Assembly (NCBI GenBank): GCA_028290345.1
Contig: JAQGKB010000352.1
Coordinates: 1 to 7,620, forward strand
Reading direction: 5' to 3'
DNA length: 7,620 bases
DNA from: Hyphomicrobiales bacterium
Lineage (GTDB): Bacteria > Pseudomonadota > Alphaproteobacteria > Rhizobiales > Devosiaceae
Position 1 is the first letter of the stretch, and the number at the start of each line of letters is the position of its first letter. Below are positions 1 to 5,879 of this stretch, piece after piece. Made by a program: the position numbers and the translations under genes. The notes beneath the pieces are model-generated. The model did not search any database and was not told the DNA's origin. It saw only the letters and a list, made by a program, of their open reading frames with translations.

Positions 1-525
1 CTGGAACAGCGACAGGTCGGCATAGGTGATTGCATCCCCGACCAGTCGCCCCGGCCCCAGTGGATTGCGGCTGAGGATAGTTTCGAACCAGCCGAGAAAT
101 TTCGGCAGCCGTTCGGCGCGGAATTCCTGGGCATTGCGCCGGGCCTCGGGCCTTTGCTCCTCGTAGTATTTCCCTGAGCCCACCGGGTGATGCGTGTCGT
201 GCGCTTCGGCGACGCAATCGGCGATGGTGAGCTGGATCTGATGCGTCCAGAGCCGCAGCCGCGCGTCACTCGGAGCGAGGCCGAGTTTTGGGCCGAGATA
301 GAGCAGGATCGCCGCCGTCTGGCCGACGATCACATCGCCATCGCGGAGAAATGGCGGGGCGAAGGACGGGGTGGTGGTGCGGGGGTCATCGAGCAGGTCG
401 TCCATCGCGTTATCGCCCTCTTCGCGGGCGATGTCGCGATAATCGGCTCCGGCATCCTCGAGCGCCATGCGGACAAATTCGCCGCGGCCCTGGATGCCGG
501 TCCAGTAGTAGAGTTCATAGGCCAT
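1..525 (-). CDS. Glutathione S-transferase, C-terminus beyond the window edge
   Basis: This is a partial gene: 175 codons from the ATG at 525 run off the window start with no stop. Cytosolic GSTs conjugate glutathione to electrophiles or use it in reductive steps. Residues 1-80 form the thioredoxin-like N-domain. Tyr7 followed by Trp8 and then GRGEFVR (13-19) parallels the Tyr-Phe...RGR opening of Tyr-type (sigma/pi/mu) GSTs, so Tyr7 is the candidate catalytic residue. TPSFAPPF (52-59) carries the cis-Pro strand, and QTAAIL (69-74) is the glutathione gamma-glutamyl binding turn. The helical C-domain starts near residue 88 and includes the N-capping box in ITYAD (166-170). About 50-70 residues should be missing by family length. 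Upstream of the ATG there is no good Shine-Dalgarno sequence, but no other start in this frame fits the family better. It lies 105 bases downstream of doxX with a hairpin between, so co-transcription is uncertain. The physiological substrate is unknown. Confidence 0.88.
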   Translation of the reverse strand, partial: MAYELYYWTGIQGRGEFVRMALEDAGADYRDIAREEGDNAMDDLLDDPRTTTPSFAPPFLRDGDVIVGQTAAILLYLGPKLGLAPSDARLRLWTHQIQLTIADCVAEAHDTHHPVGSGKYYEEQRPEARRNAQEFRAERLPKFLGWFETILSRNPLGPGRLVGDAITYADLSLFQ

Positions 526-592
526 GGCGGGGAATGCGGATTGCGCGGACGGAGTTCCCGGCAAAGGCCCCTTACACGACACTGTGCGTCGA

Positions 593-613
593 CCTCTCCC
601 TCTAGGGGCGAGG
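593..613. repeat. Imperfect inverted repeat between doxX and the GST gene
   Basis: The arms CCTCTCCC (593-600) and GGGCGAGG (606-613) pair except for one T-C mismatch around a five-base TCTAG loop. The element starts 17 bases beyond the doxX stop on the minus strand. It has no T-tract on either side, so it is not a canonical intrinsic terminator. Short CCTCTCCC/GGGGAGAGG-type hairpins are common dispersed intergenic repeats in rhizobia-like genomes, and this may be a degenerate copy. It could still end or process the doxX transcript. Confidence 0.35.
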
Positions 614-630
614 GGCTGGGCTGCGGCTCC

Positions 631-1002
631 CTACAACGCGTTGCCGATGATGAGCAGGAAGCCACCGACGAGGGTGGTGTTGACCAGGGTCAGGTAAAGG
701 TGCGGATCGCGTTCCTTGCCCGAAAACATCAGGAAATTGTGGAACAGCAGCGTCGCCGGGATGAGGAAGACGATGAGCGCCAGGGCACCGAACACGGGCC
801 AGAGCCCGAACAGCACCGAAATGCCGCCAAGCAGTTGCAATGCAATGCCGATGGCCGCGATCGGCGACGGCAGTTTCCAGCCGTAATTGGTCTTCATCGG
901 CTGGCGCTCGCGAAAGTGGATGCTGTTGCGAATGCCGGCGATGATGAAGAAGGCGCCAAACACGACGCGCCCGATTGTGATCAATAGTGCCGCGGTCGTC
1001 AT
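631..1002 (-). CDS. DoxX family small membrane protein
   Basis: The protein has 123 residues and four predicted transmembrane helices, roughly 5-24, 46-66, 68-88 and 104-122. That matches the size and topology of the DoxX/DoxD family, whose members include a subunit of archaeal thiosulfate:quinone oxidoreductase and many bacterial proteins of unknown role, some linked to redox or thiol stress. The family-like opening GRVVFGAFFIIAGI (11-24) is followed by a polar loop RERQPMKTNYGWKLPSP (31-47) and a second helix with GIALQLLGG. I chose the ATG at 1002 because GGGGGAG lies six bases before it. An in-frame TTG at 1017 would overlap that ribosome-binding site and add only MGEHA. The gene lies 96 bases after preA on the same strand, with a hairpin in the gap. 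Membership of the pyrimidine operon is possible but unproven. No catalytic residues are recognisable, so the family name is the limit of the assignment. Confidence 0.85.
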   Translation of the reverse strand: MTTAALLITIGRVVFGAFFIIAGIRNSIHFRERQPMKTNYGWKLPSPIAAIGIALQLLGGISVLFGLWPVFGALALIVFLIPATLLFHNFLMFSGKERDPHLYLTLVNTTLVGGFLLIIGNAL

Positions 1003-1050
1003 CGCGTGCTCCCCCAAGTTGTAAAATTCCCGGGGATTGCGTAGCGGATC

Positions 1051-1077
1051 GTCCGCGCGCCGTGAAGGCCCGCGGAC
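1051..1077. repeat. Strong hairpin between preA and doxX
   Basis: A perfect 7-bp inverted repeat, GTCCGCG (1051-1057) and CGCGGAC (1071-1077), encloses a second 3-bp stem GCC/GGC (1059-1061, 1067-1069) with a GTGAA loop, separated by one C-C mismatch. It begins 21 bases after the preA stop on the minus strand. No T-tract follows within the next 20 bases, so classical intrinsic termination is unlikely. It could attenuate, stabilise the 3' end of preTA mRNA, or protect it from exonucleases. Confidence 0.4.
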
Positions 1078-1098
1078 ACGCTTTGTGCTGAAATCGCG

Positions 1099-2421
1099 CT
1101 ATTCGGCCGGTTCGGCGACGGGCTTGGCCATCGGGTTATTCGGGTGGGTGGTCCAGTTGGCGTAGTCGCCGGTGACGATGCGGCCGGTGCGCTCGTCGAT
1201 GCTGCCGGGTGCAAGCTGCTCCATGGTGATGCAATCCTCGACCGGGCAGACCGAGACGCAGAGGTTGCAGCCGACGCACTCGTTGTCGAGGACCTCGAAG
1301 TGCCGCTTGCCGTCCTTTTCCTTCATGATCGCCTGGTGCGAGGTATCCTCGCAAACGATGTGGCACCGACCGCAGGAGATGCAGAGATCCTGGTCGATCC
1401 TGGCCTTGGCGATGTAGTTGAGGTTGAGGTACTGCCAATCGGAGACGTTGCGCACGGCGCGGCCGGCGAAGTCGTCGAGCGTCGCGTGGCCCTTCTCGTC
1501 CATCCAGTTGGAAAGGCCCGAAATCATCTCTTCGACGATCTTGAAGCCATAGGTCATGGCGGCGGTGCAGACCTGCACGTTGCCGGCGCCCAGCGCCATG
1601 AATTCGGCCGCGTCGCGCCAGGTGGTGACCCCACCGATGCCGGAGATCGGCATACCGTAGGTTTCGGCATCGCGGGCGATTTCGGCCACCATGTGCAGCG
1701 CGATCGGTTTGGCCGCCGGGCCGCAATAGCCGCCATGGCTGCCGCGGCCGTCGATCGAGGGCTGGGGCGAGAAATTATCGAGATCGACCGAGATGATCGA
1801 GTTGATGGTGTTGATCAGCGACACCGCATCGGTGCCACCGGCCTTGGCGGCGCGGGCGGGCTTGCGGATATCGGTGACGTTCGGCGTCAGCTTGGTGATC
1901 ACCGGCATGCGGCTATATTGCTTGCACCAGCGCACCACCATCTCGATGTATTCGGGCACCTGCCCGACCGCCGCGCCCATGCCGCGCTCGGACATGCCGT
2001 GCGGGCAGCCGAAATTGAGTTCGATGCCGTCGGCGCCGGTTTCCTCGACTACCGGCAGGATGGCCTTCCAGCTCTCCTCGTCGCAGGGCACCATGATGGA
2101 GACGATCATGGCCCGGTCGGGCCAGTTCATCTTCACCTGCTTGATCTCGCGCAGATTGGTCTGCAGGTCGCGATCGGTGATCAGTTCGATGTTGTTGAAG
2201 CCGAGCAACCGGCGGTCGGCGCCATAGAGCGCGCCATAGCGCGGGCCGTTGACGTTGACGATCGGCGGACCTGCTTCGCCGAGCGTCTTCCACACGACGC
2301 CGCCCCAGCCGGCCTTGAAGGCGCGCTCGACATTGTAGGCCTTGTCGGTCGGCGGCGCGGAGGCCAGCCAGAACGGATTGGGAGACTTGATGCCGACAAA
2401 ATTGTTTCGAAGGTCTGCCAT
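1099..2421 (-). CDS. preA: NAD-dependent dihydropyrimidine dehydrogenase, subunit PreA
   Basis: PreA (440 residues) is the substrate-reducing subunit. With PreT it converts uracil or thymine to the 5,6-dihydro form in the cytoplasm. Residues 1-320 form an FMN-binding TIM barrel of the class 1 dihydroorotate dehydrogenase type. Cys139 in NFGCPHGM (136-143) matches the catalytic Cys of mammalian dihydropyrimidine dehydrogenase. The flexible loop SERGMGAAVGQ follows at 144-154. Asn77 in NIEL, Asn136, and Asn204-Thr205 correspond to the pyrimidine-binding Asn and Asn-Thr residues of that enzyme. The C-terminal ferredoxin module binds two 4Fe-4S clusters: Cys347/350/353/357 and Cys382/385/388/392. 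The sequence is intact and of family length. The ATG at 2421 is preceded by AAGGGG at seven bases; the longer open frame upstream only reads antisense-like Arg-rich residues through the end of preT. The 11-base gap from preT indicates an operon with coupled translation. Confidence 0.97.
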   Translation of the reverse strand: MADLRNNFVGIKSPNPFWLASAPPTDKAYNVERAFKAGWGGVVWKTLGEAGPPIVNVNGPRYGALYGADRRLLGFNNIELITDRDLQTNLREIKQVKMNWPDRAMIVSIMVPCDEESWKAILPVVEETGADGIELNFGCPHGMSERGMGAAVGQVPEYIEMVVRWCKQYSRMPVITKLTPNVTDIRKPARAAKAGGTDAVSLINTINSIISVDLDNFSPQPSIDGRGSHGGYCGPAAKPIALHMVAEIARDAETYGMPISGIGGVTTWRDAAEFMALGAGNVQVCTAAMTYGFKIVEEMISGLSNWMDEKGHATLDDFAGRAVRNVSDWQYLNLNYIAKARIDQDLCISCGRCHIVCEDTSHQAIMKEKDGKRHFEVLDNECVGCNLCVSVCPVEDCITMEQLAPGSIDERTGRIVTGDYANWTTHPNNPMAKPVAEPAE

Positions 2422-2428
2422 CTGTTTT

Positions 2429-2434
2429 CCCCTT
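2429..2434 (-). promoter_or_regulatory. preA ribosome-binding site embedded in the preT stop codon
   Basis: On the minus strand AAGGGG sits seven bases before the preA ATG, and its two A residues are the last bases of the preT TAA stop. Ribosomes terminating on preT therefore stand on the preA initiation region, which favours equal production of the two subunits. It also fixes the preA start at 2421. Confidence 0.8.
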
Positions 2435-3770
2435 AGCTCATCAGCATGCGGTGGATACTTTCGGCCGCGTCGCGCCCTTCGGCGACAGCGGTCACGGTAA
2501 GATCGTCGCCGCCCGTGGCGCAATCGCCGCCAGCCCAGACCTTAGCCATCGACGTCTTCCCCTCGGCATCCACCTCGATCTTGCCGCCCGCGAGGATAAG
2601 CCCTTCGCCATCGGTGGCAAGCGTCTGGCCGATGGCCTTGAACACCTGGTCGGCAGCGACAAGCGCGCGATCGCCGGTGCCCTTGAGCGAACCGTCGACA
2701 AGTGTCGTGTGCTCGAGCTCGATGCCAATGACCTTGCCGTTTTCGCTGATGACGCGGACCGGCGCCATCCAGTGTCGGATATTGACGCCCTTGGAGGCCG
2801 CCAGATCCTGCTCGAATTCGGAGGCGTTCATGTTTTCCTTGCCGCGGCGGTAGGCGATGGTCACCTCGTCGGCGCCGAGCAATTTTGCCTGCACGGCAGC
2901 ATCGATGGCGGTCATGCCGCCACCGATGACGACCACGCGGCGGCCGATCGGCAGGCTCGCAAGGTCTGTCGCCTGGCGTAGTTCGGCGATGAAATCGACG
3001 GCGTTCTCGACGCCCTCGGCGGCTTCGCCTTCAGCCCGCAGCGCATTGACGCCGCCGAGCCCCAGGCCAAGGAACACCGCGTCATGGTCGCGGGTGAGAT
3101 CGGCAAGGCTGAAATGCTCGCCCAGGATCTGGCCCGTCCGGATGGTGATGCCGCCGATGGCGGTGACGTAATCGACCTCGGCCTGGGCAAAGTCGTTGGT
3201 CGATTTGTAGGAGGCGATGCCGTATTCGTTGAGCCCGCCGGCCTTTTCGCGGGCATCGAGGATGGTGACCGTGTGGCCGTGCATGGCGAGGCGATGCGCG
3301 GCGGCAAGGCCGGCTGGCCCGGCGCCGACGACGGCGACCTGCTTGCCCGTCTCCGGCGCGCGGGTGAAGAACTGCTTCTCCTCTTCCATCGCAATGTCCG
3401 TGGCGTAGCGCTGCAGCAGGCCGATCTTGACCGGCTTGCCTTCGGCCTCCATGCGCACGCAGGCTTCCTCGCAGAGTTGCTCTGTGGGACAGACGCGGGC
3501 GCACATGCCGCCAAGGATATTCTGCTCGAAGATGGTTTCGGCGGCGCCGAGCGGATTGCCGGTCGAGATTTCGCGGATGAACAGCGGGATGTCGATCGAG
3601 GTCGGGCAGGCATTCAGGCAGGGCGCGTCGTAGCAGAAATAGCAGCGATCGGCCTCGACCAGCGCCTCGTGCCGGATCAGCGGCGGGTGCAGGTCGGAAA
3701 AATTGTCGGCGTATTGGCTCGGCGCCAGCCGCCCTGCCGCGACGCCCTCTTTGAAAAGACCTTCAGCCAT
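2433..3770 (-). CDS. preT: NAD(P)H-dependent dihydropyrimidine dehydrogenase, subunit PreT
   Basis: PreT (445 residues) is the electron-input subunit: NAD(P)H reduces its FAD, and electrons pass through iron-sulfur clusters to the FMN of PreA. It corresponds to the N-terminal half of eukaryotic dihydropyrimidine dehydrogenase and to the glutamate synthase small-subunit family. Two 4Fe-4S cysteine sets occur in the N-terminal domain: Cys43/46/51/55, spaced as in dihydropyrimidine dehydrogenase-like proteins, and Cys90/94/100/104. The FAD Rossmann motif VVGAGPAGLAAA starts at 147, a second nucleotide motif VIGGGMTAID at 281-290 binds NAD(P)H, and WAGGDCATGG (412-421) closes the FAD site. I prefer the ATG at 3770, which has GAGG nine bases upstream; a GTG at 3800 would add ten residues but lacks a Shine-Dalgarno sequence. 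It is first in its operon, directly followed by preA. A RutR-like operator lies 57 bases before the start. Confidence 0.96.
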   Translation of the reverse strand: MAEGLFKEGVAAGRLAPSQYADNFSDLHPPLIRHEALVEADRCYFCYDAPCLNACPTSIDIPLFIREISTGNPLGAAETIFEQNILGGMCARVCPTEQLCEEACVRMEAEGKPVKIGLLQRYATDIAMEEEKQFFTRAPETGKQVAVVGAGPAGLAAAHRLAMHGHTVTILDAREKAGGLNEYGIASYKSTNDFAQAEVDYVTAIGGITIRTGQILGEHFSLADLTRDHDAVFLGLGLGGVNALRAEGEAAEGVENAVDFIAELRQATDLASLPIGRRVVVIGGGMTAIDAAVQAKLLGADEVTIAYRRGKENMNASEFEQDLAASKGVNIRHWMAPVRVISENGKVIGIELEHTTLVDGSLKGTGDRALVAADQVFKAIGQTLATDGEGLILAGGKIEVDAEGKTSMAKVWAGGDCATGGDDLTVTAVAEGRDAAESIHRMLMS

Positions 3771-3827
3771 CGTTTCCAACCTCGATTGGAGCCATTCCAC
3801 TCCGAAAGGCTAGCGCAGCTCAAAATT

Positions 3828-3843
3828 TTTATCAATTGGTCAA
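3828..3843 (-). promoter_or_regulatory. Putative RutR-type operator upstream of preT
   Basis: Read on the minus strand the site is TTGACCAATTGATAAA. The RutR consensus, as I recall it, is TTGACCAnnTGGTCAA. The left half is perfect and 12 of the 14 specified bases agree; the two departures are in the right half. RutR is a TetR-family repressor of pyrimidine utilisation that releases DNA when uracil or thymine binds. The site is 57 bases before the preT ATG, and its TTGACC could double as a -35 element, although no clear -10 box lies at the expected distance. The match and the function of the neighbouring genes support each other; binding is inferred. Confidence 0.6.
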
Positions 3844-3949
3844 ATAACGCGTGCCGATTGCGTCCTGCGCGGGATTTGTAACGATTTCATAGGCTTGAAT
3901 CGGCGGGATACTATTCGTTAACCTTTCCCGGATTGGAACCAATGCAGTG

Positions 3950-3972
3950 GTGCACATCGGCAACAGTTCCAT
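3950..3972 (+). repeat. Direct repeat copy 1 upstream of the RlpA-like gene
   Basis: This 23-bp element begins GTGCACAT and continues through CGGC, ACAG and TCCAT. It aligns with the element at 3999-4022 at 21 positions, with one substitution and two short indels. It starts 114 bases before the preferred start of the RlpA-like gene. It may be a regulator-binding site or a small local duplication. Confidence 0.45.
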
Positions 3973-3993
3973 ACGAAATTCGGAAGTTTTTTT

Positions 3994-4022
3994 AATGTGT
4001 GCACATTCCGGCCACAGTCCAT
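3994..4022 (+). repeat. Direct repeat copy 2 with overlapping AATGTG/CACATT dyad
   Basis: Copy 2 of the repeat spans 3999-4022, 49 bp from copy 1, and shares its GTGCACAT start and the CGGC, ACAG and TCCAT blocks. Its left end also lies in a dyad, AATGTG-TG-CACATT (3994-4007), the shape of a dimeric regulator site. A seven-T run immediately precedes it (3987-3993). Copy 1 lacks the outer arms of this dyad. The function is unknown. Confidence 0.45.
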
Positions 4023-4063
4023 GGTTACCGGCGGCTTATCAGTAACTAGTGAGAGTTAGATGT

Positions 4064-4423
4064 TTGATTAAGAAAATCATAGTTGCAGCAGCAGTGTTGG
4101 GCACGGTTATTATTACCTCCTCCAGCTCAATTTATGCCAGCAGCAACCAGTGTGGCGGTGCCTCGTGGTATGCCTTGACAGGCCAGCGAACCGCCAACGG
4201 CGATCGGATGAATCCGAACGCCATGACCGCGGCCCACAAGTTCCTGCCGTTCGGCACCAGGGTCAAAGTCGTCGACCAAAACTCCGGAAAAACCATTCAG
4301 GTTACCATCAACGATCGCGGCCCCTATGTGAGGGGCAGGATCATTGATCTGAGCCGCGCCGCGGCTACCCAGCTCGGCATTCGTGGGCCGGGTACCGGTA
4401 AAGTCTGCATCCAGCAGATTTAA
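4064..4423 (+). CDS. Secreted RlpA-like double-psi beta-barrel protein
   Basis: This is a short single-domain member of the RlpA family (119 residues from the preferred start). A signal peptide covers residues 1-25: Lys3-Lys4, a hydrophobic core, then a likely cleavage after IYA. There is no lipobox, so a soluble periplasmic protein is expected. The barrel carries GGASWYA (31-37), AAHKFLPFGT (56-65), INDRGPYVRGRIIDLS (82-97). Cys30 and Cys115 sit at the domain ends and could form a disulfide. RlpA of Pseudomonas aeruginosa is a lytic transglycosylase for naked glycan at the septum. Its acidic pair appears here as Asp47 and Asn50, while His58 is kept, so activity is uncertain. The TTG at 4064 has GAGAG eight bases upstream; a GTG at 4049 in the same frame would add five residues but has no Shine-Dalgarno sequence. 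There is no SPOR domain. It stands alone, with an intrinsic terminator after it. Confidence 0.87.
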   Translation: MIKKIIVAAAVLGTVIITSSSSIYASSNQCGGASWYALTGQRTANGDRMNPNAMTAAHKFLPFGTRVKVVDQNSGKTIQVTINDRGPYVRGRIIDLSRAAATQLGIRGPGTGKVCIQQI

Positions 4424-4448
4424 ACATCTGCCTCTCGGGGGCACTCGG

Positions 4449-4484
4449 AAGGCCGCCCTGCCATGCAGACGGCCTTTTGTTTTT
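4449..4484 (+). terminator. Intrinsic terminator after the RlpA-like gene
   Basis: The arms AAGGCCG (4449-4455) and CGGCCTT (4470-4476) pair perfectly. Inside them a second stem, CTGC/GCAG, closes a three-base loop. The hairpin runs straight into TTTTGTTTTT (4475-4484). It begins 25 bases after the stop codon and separates the RlpA-like gene from the transporters. The opposite strand has no T-tract, so it acts in the plus direction only. Confidence 0.9.
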
Positions 4485-4568
4485 GGGCGCGAGACGCCAG
4501 CAGCGTATTGCGCGACGGTATCTCAGTTTCGGGGCTGACATCGGCCGCTAACTCTTTTCGAGTTCTGC

Positions 4569-4597
4569 TTGTGCCGTTCGCTGGAGGTGACTAACGT
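4569..4597 (+). promoter_or_regulatory. Weak candidate promoter for the MFS-mmcB operon
   Basis: TTGTGC (4569-4574) and TAACGT (4592-4597) are separated by 17 bases. Each matches only about half of the -35 and -10 consensus. A promoter is expected in the 143 bases between the terminator and the first transporter, and this is the best-spaced pair I see. It would start transcription about 20-25 bases before the ATG at 4628. The GGAGGTGA inside the spacer would then not be transcribed, which would explain why no start codon follows it. Confidence 0.2.
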
Positions 4598-4627
4598 TCG
4601 GCGACTAGTTTGCGAGACAAGTCCAAA

Positions 4628-5803
4628 ATGAGATTCGGCCTTAACTTGGCGCCCCAGACGCGAGTCTATGGCGCGTTCCTGATTTACTCGTTCTCCATGG
4701 GCGCAATTTTTCCGCGCCTGGGAGATTTGCAGCGACAGATGGGCGTTGCCGAGGGGGCGCTCGGCTTCGGGCTGATCGGCGCGCCGGTCGGCACGCTGAT
4801 CTCGCTGACGTTTGCCAGCGCCATCCTCGAGCGCGTCGGCTATCGGCGAGCGGTGCTCTGGCTCATTCCGCTGCTATCGGTGTTCTATGCCATAGCGGTG
4901 CATGCCACCGGGCCGCTGATGCTGTTCGCAACGCTGGTGCCGGTGGGCATCTGCATCGGCGCTATCGAAGTGATCATCAACCTCGAGGCCGATCGCACCG
5001 AGCATATGCTCGGCCGCCGCATCATGAACCGGGCGCACGGCTTCTGGAGCCTGGGGTTTTTCTCGGCCGGGCTGGTCGGCGGCGGCTTGGCGCAGCTGGG
5101 CCTCAGCCCGCAATTGCATTTAGCGCTGATGGTGCCGGTGATCCTTATCGCGACGCTGCTGGTGCTGGGGCAGTTCGATCCGGCGCCGCATCGCACCGGC
5201 ACCAGCACGGCCAAGGCGCCGCGCTTCGCCCGTCCGACGCTCTCGATGATGCTACTGGTGGCGGTTACCCTCTCGGCAATGATCATGGAAGGCGCCGGCG
5301 CCGACTGGTCGGCGATCTACATGCGCGACACTTTTCATGTGACGCCGTTCCTTGCCGGCTTCGCGGTGGCCATCGGCGCCCTGACGCAGGCGATCACCCG
5401 CTTTTTCGCCGACAGCTTTGTCGAGCGCTATAGCCCAACCAGCGTGGCGCGGGTGCTGGTCAGCATCTTGGGCGTTGGCGCGTTGCTGGTGTTTTTCGCG
5501 CAATTCGACTGGATGGCGCTTTTGGGCTTTGGCCTGATGGGCGTCGGCACCAGCGCCATCTTCCCGCTGGCGATGTCGGCGGCGGCGCAGCGGACCGACC
5601 GACCTTCGGCGATCAATGTCGCAGCGCTGGCGCAGATATCATTCGTTGCGTTCCTGCTCGGTCCGCCGCTATTAGGGTTCGTGGCGCAGCATTTCGGCAT
5701 TCGCTGGTCGTTCGGCATCGGCCTGCCGCTGGTGGTATTGAGTTTTGCCGCCGCCGGAGCCTTGGGGAGTCGCCCGGTTCCCCACCAGGTACCTGCCGAA
5801 TAG
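4628..5803 (+). CDS. MFS transporter, MosC/YbjJ-like, first of a tandem pair
   Basis: This is a 391-residue inner-membrane protein with about 12 hydrophobic segments in two halves, joined by a polar stretch near residues 183-204, as in major facilitator transporters. After segment 2 comes ERVGYRR (68-74), a variant of MFS motif A. Distinctive blocks are RAHGFWSLGFF (135-145), EGAGADWSAIYMRD (221-234) and SAAAQRTDRPSAINVAA (317-333), which I associate with the MosC (rhizopine region) and YbjJ-like subgroup; that placement is from memory. The substrate and direction of transport cannot be read from the sequence. I chose the ATG at 4628 because it begins MRF like its downstream paralogue. The TTG at 4610 adds six residues, and neither start has a strong Shine-Dalgarno sequence. 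GGAGGTGA at 4583-4590 is too far upstream to serve. It lies 76 bases before the second transporter, on the same strand. Confidence 0.93.
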   Translation: MRFGLNLAPQTRVYGAFLIYSFSMGAIFPRLGDLQRQMGVAEGALGFGLIGAPVGTLISLTFASAILERVGYRRAVLWLIPLLSVFYAIAVHATGPLMLFATLVPVGICIGAIEVIINLEADRTEHMLGRRIMNRAHGFWSLGFFSAGLVGGGLAQLGLSPQLHLALMVPVILIATLLVLGQFDPAPHRTGTSTAKAPRFARPTLSMMLLVAVTLSAMIMEGAGADWSAIYMRDTFHVTPFLAGFAVAIGALTQAITRFFADSFVERYSPTSVARVLVSILGVGALLVFFAQFDWMALLGFGLMGVGTSAIFPLAMSAAAQRTDRPSAINVAALAQISFVAFLLGPPLLGFVAQHFGIRWSFGIGLPLVVLSFAAAGALGSRPVPHQVPAE

Positions 5804-5879
5804 GACTGCCACCCAGGCCAGGTTTCAAGGCGGTCGCCGCCAACGCCCACGGCCGGGGCGACTGCATTTGGAGCGTTCG

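Noticed and set aside
680..693. TTGACCAGGGTCAG, resembling a RutR half-site pair
   Set aside because: The two half-sites are two bases closer than the consensus requires, and the sequence lies inside the doxX coding region.
187..987. 266-codon plus-strand frame spanning the GST-doxX junction
   Set aside because: It crosses two genes on the other strand that have clear family signatures and intact frames, and its product has no recognisable domain.
1144..2436. 430-codon open frame on the plus strand opposite preA
   Set aside because: It is antisense to preA, whose cofactor and catalytic motifs are intact, and its translation is low-complexity Asp/His/Gly/Val-rich sequence.
3918..3925. TTAACCTT, similar to a CtrA half-site (TTAACCAT), with a GANTC methylation site at 3897-3901
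   Set aside because: There is no second TTAA at the spacing needed for a full CtrA site, and single motifs this short are expected by chance.
3968..3993. TTCC/GGAA stem followed by seven T, terminator-like
   Set aside because: The outer stem has only four pairs and no plus-strand gene lies upstream for it to terminate.
4562..4599. Possible alphaproteobacterial LexA box from GTTC repeats upstream of the mmcB operon
   Set aside because: The gaps between GTTC copies are 10 and 16 bases rather than 7.
5745..5879. N-terminal extension of the second transporter from a TTG at 5745
   Set aside because: It would overlap the previous gene, is Arg/Pro-rich, and has no counterpart in the paralogue. 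The ATG at 5880 has a good ribosome-binding site.
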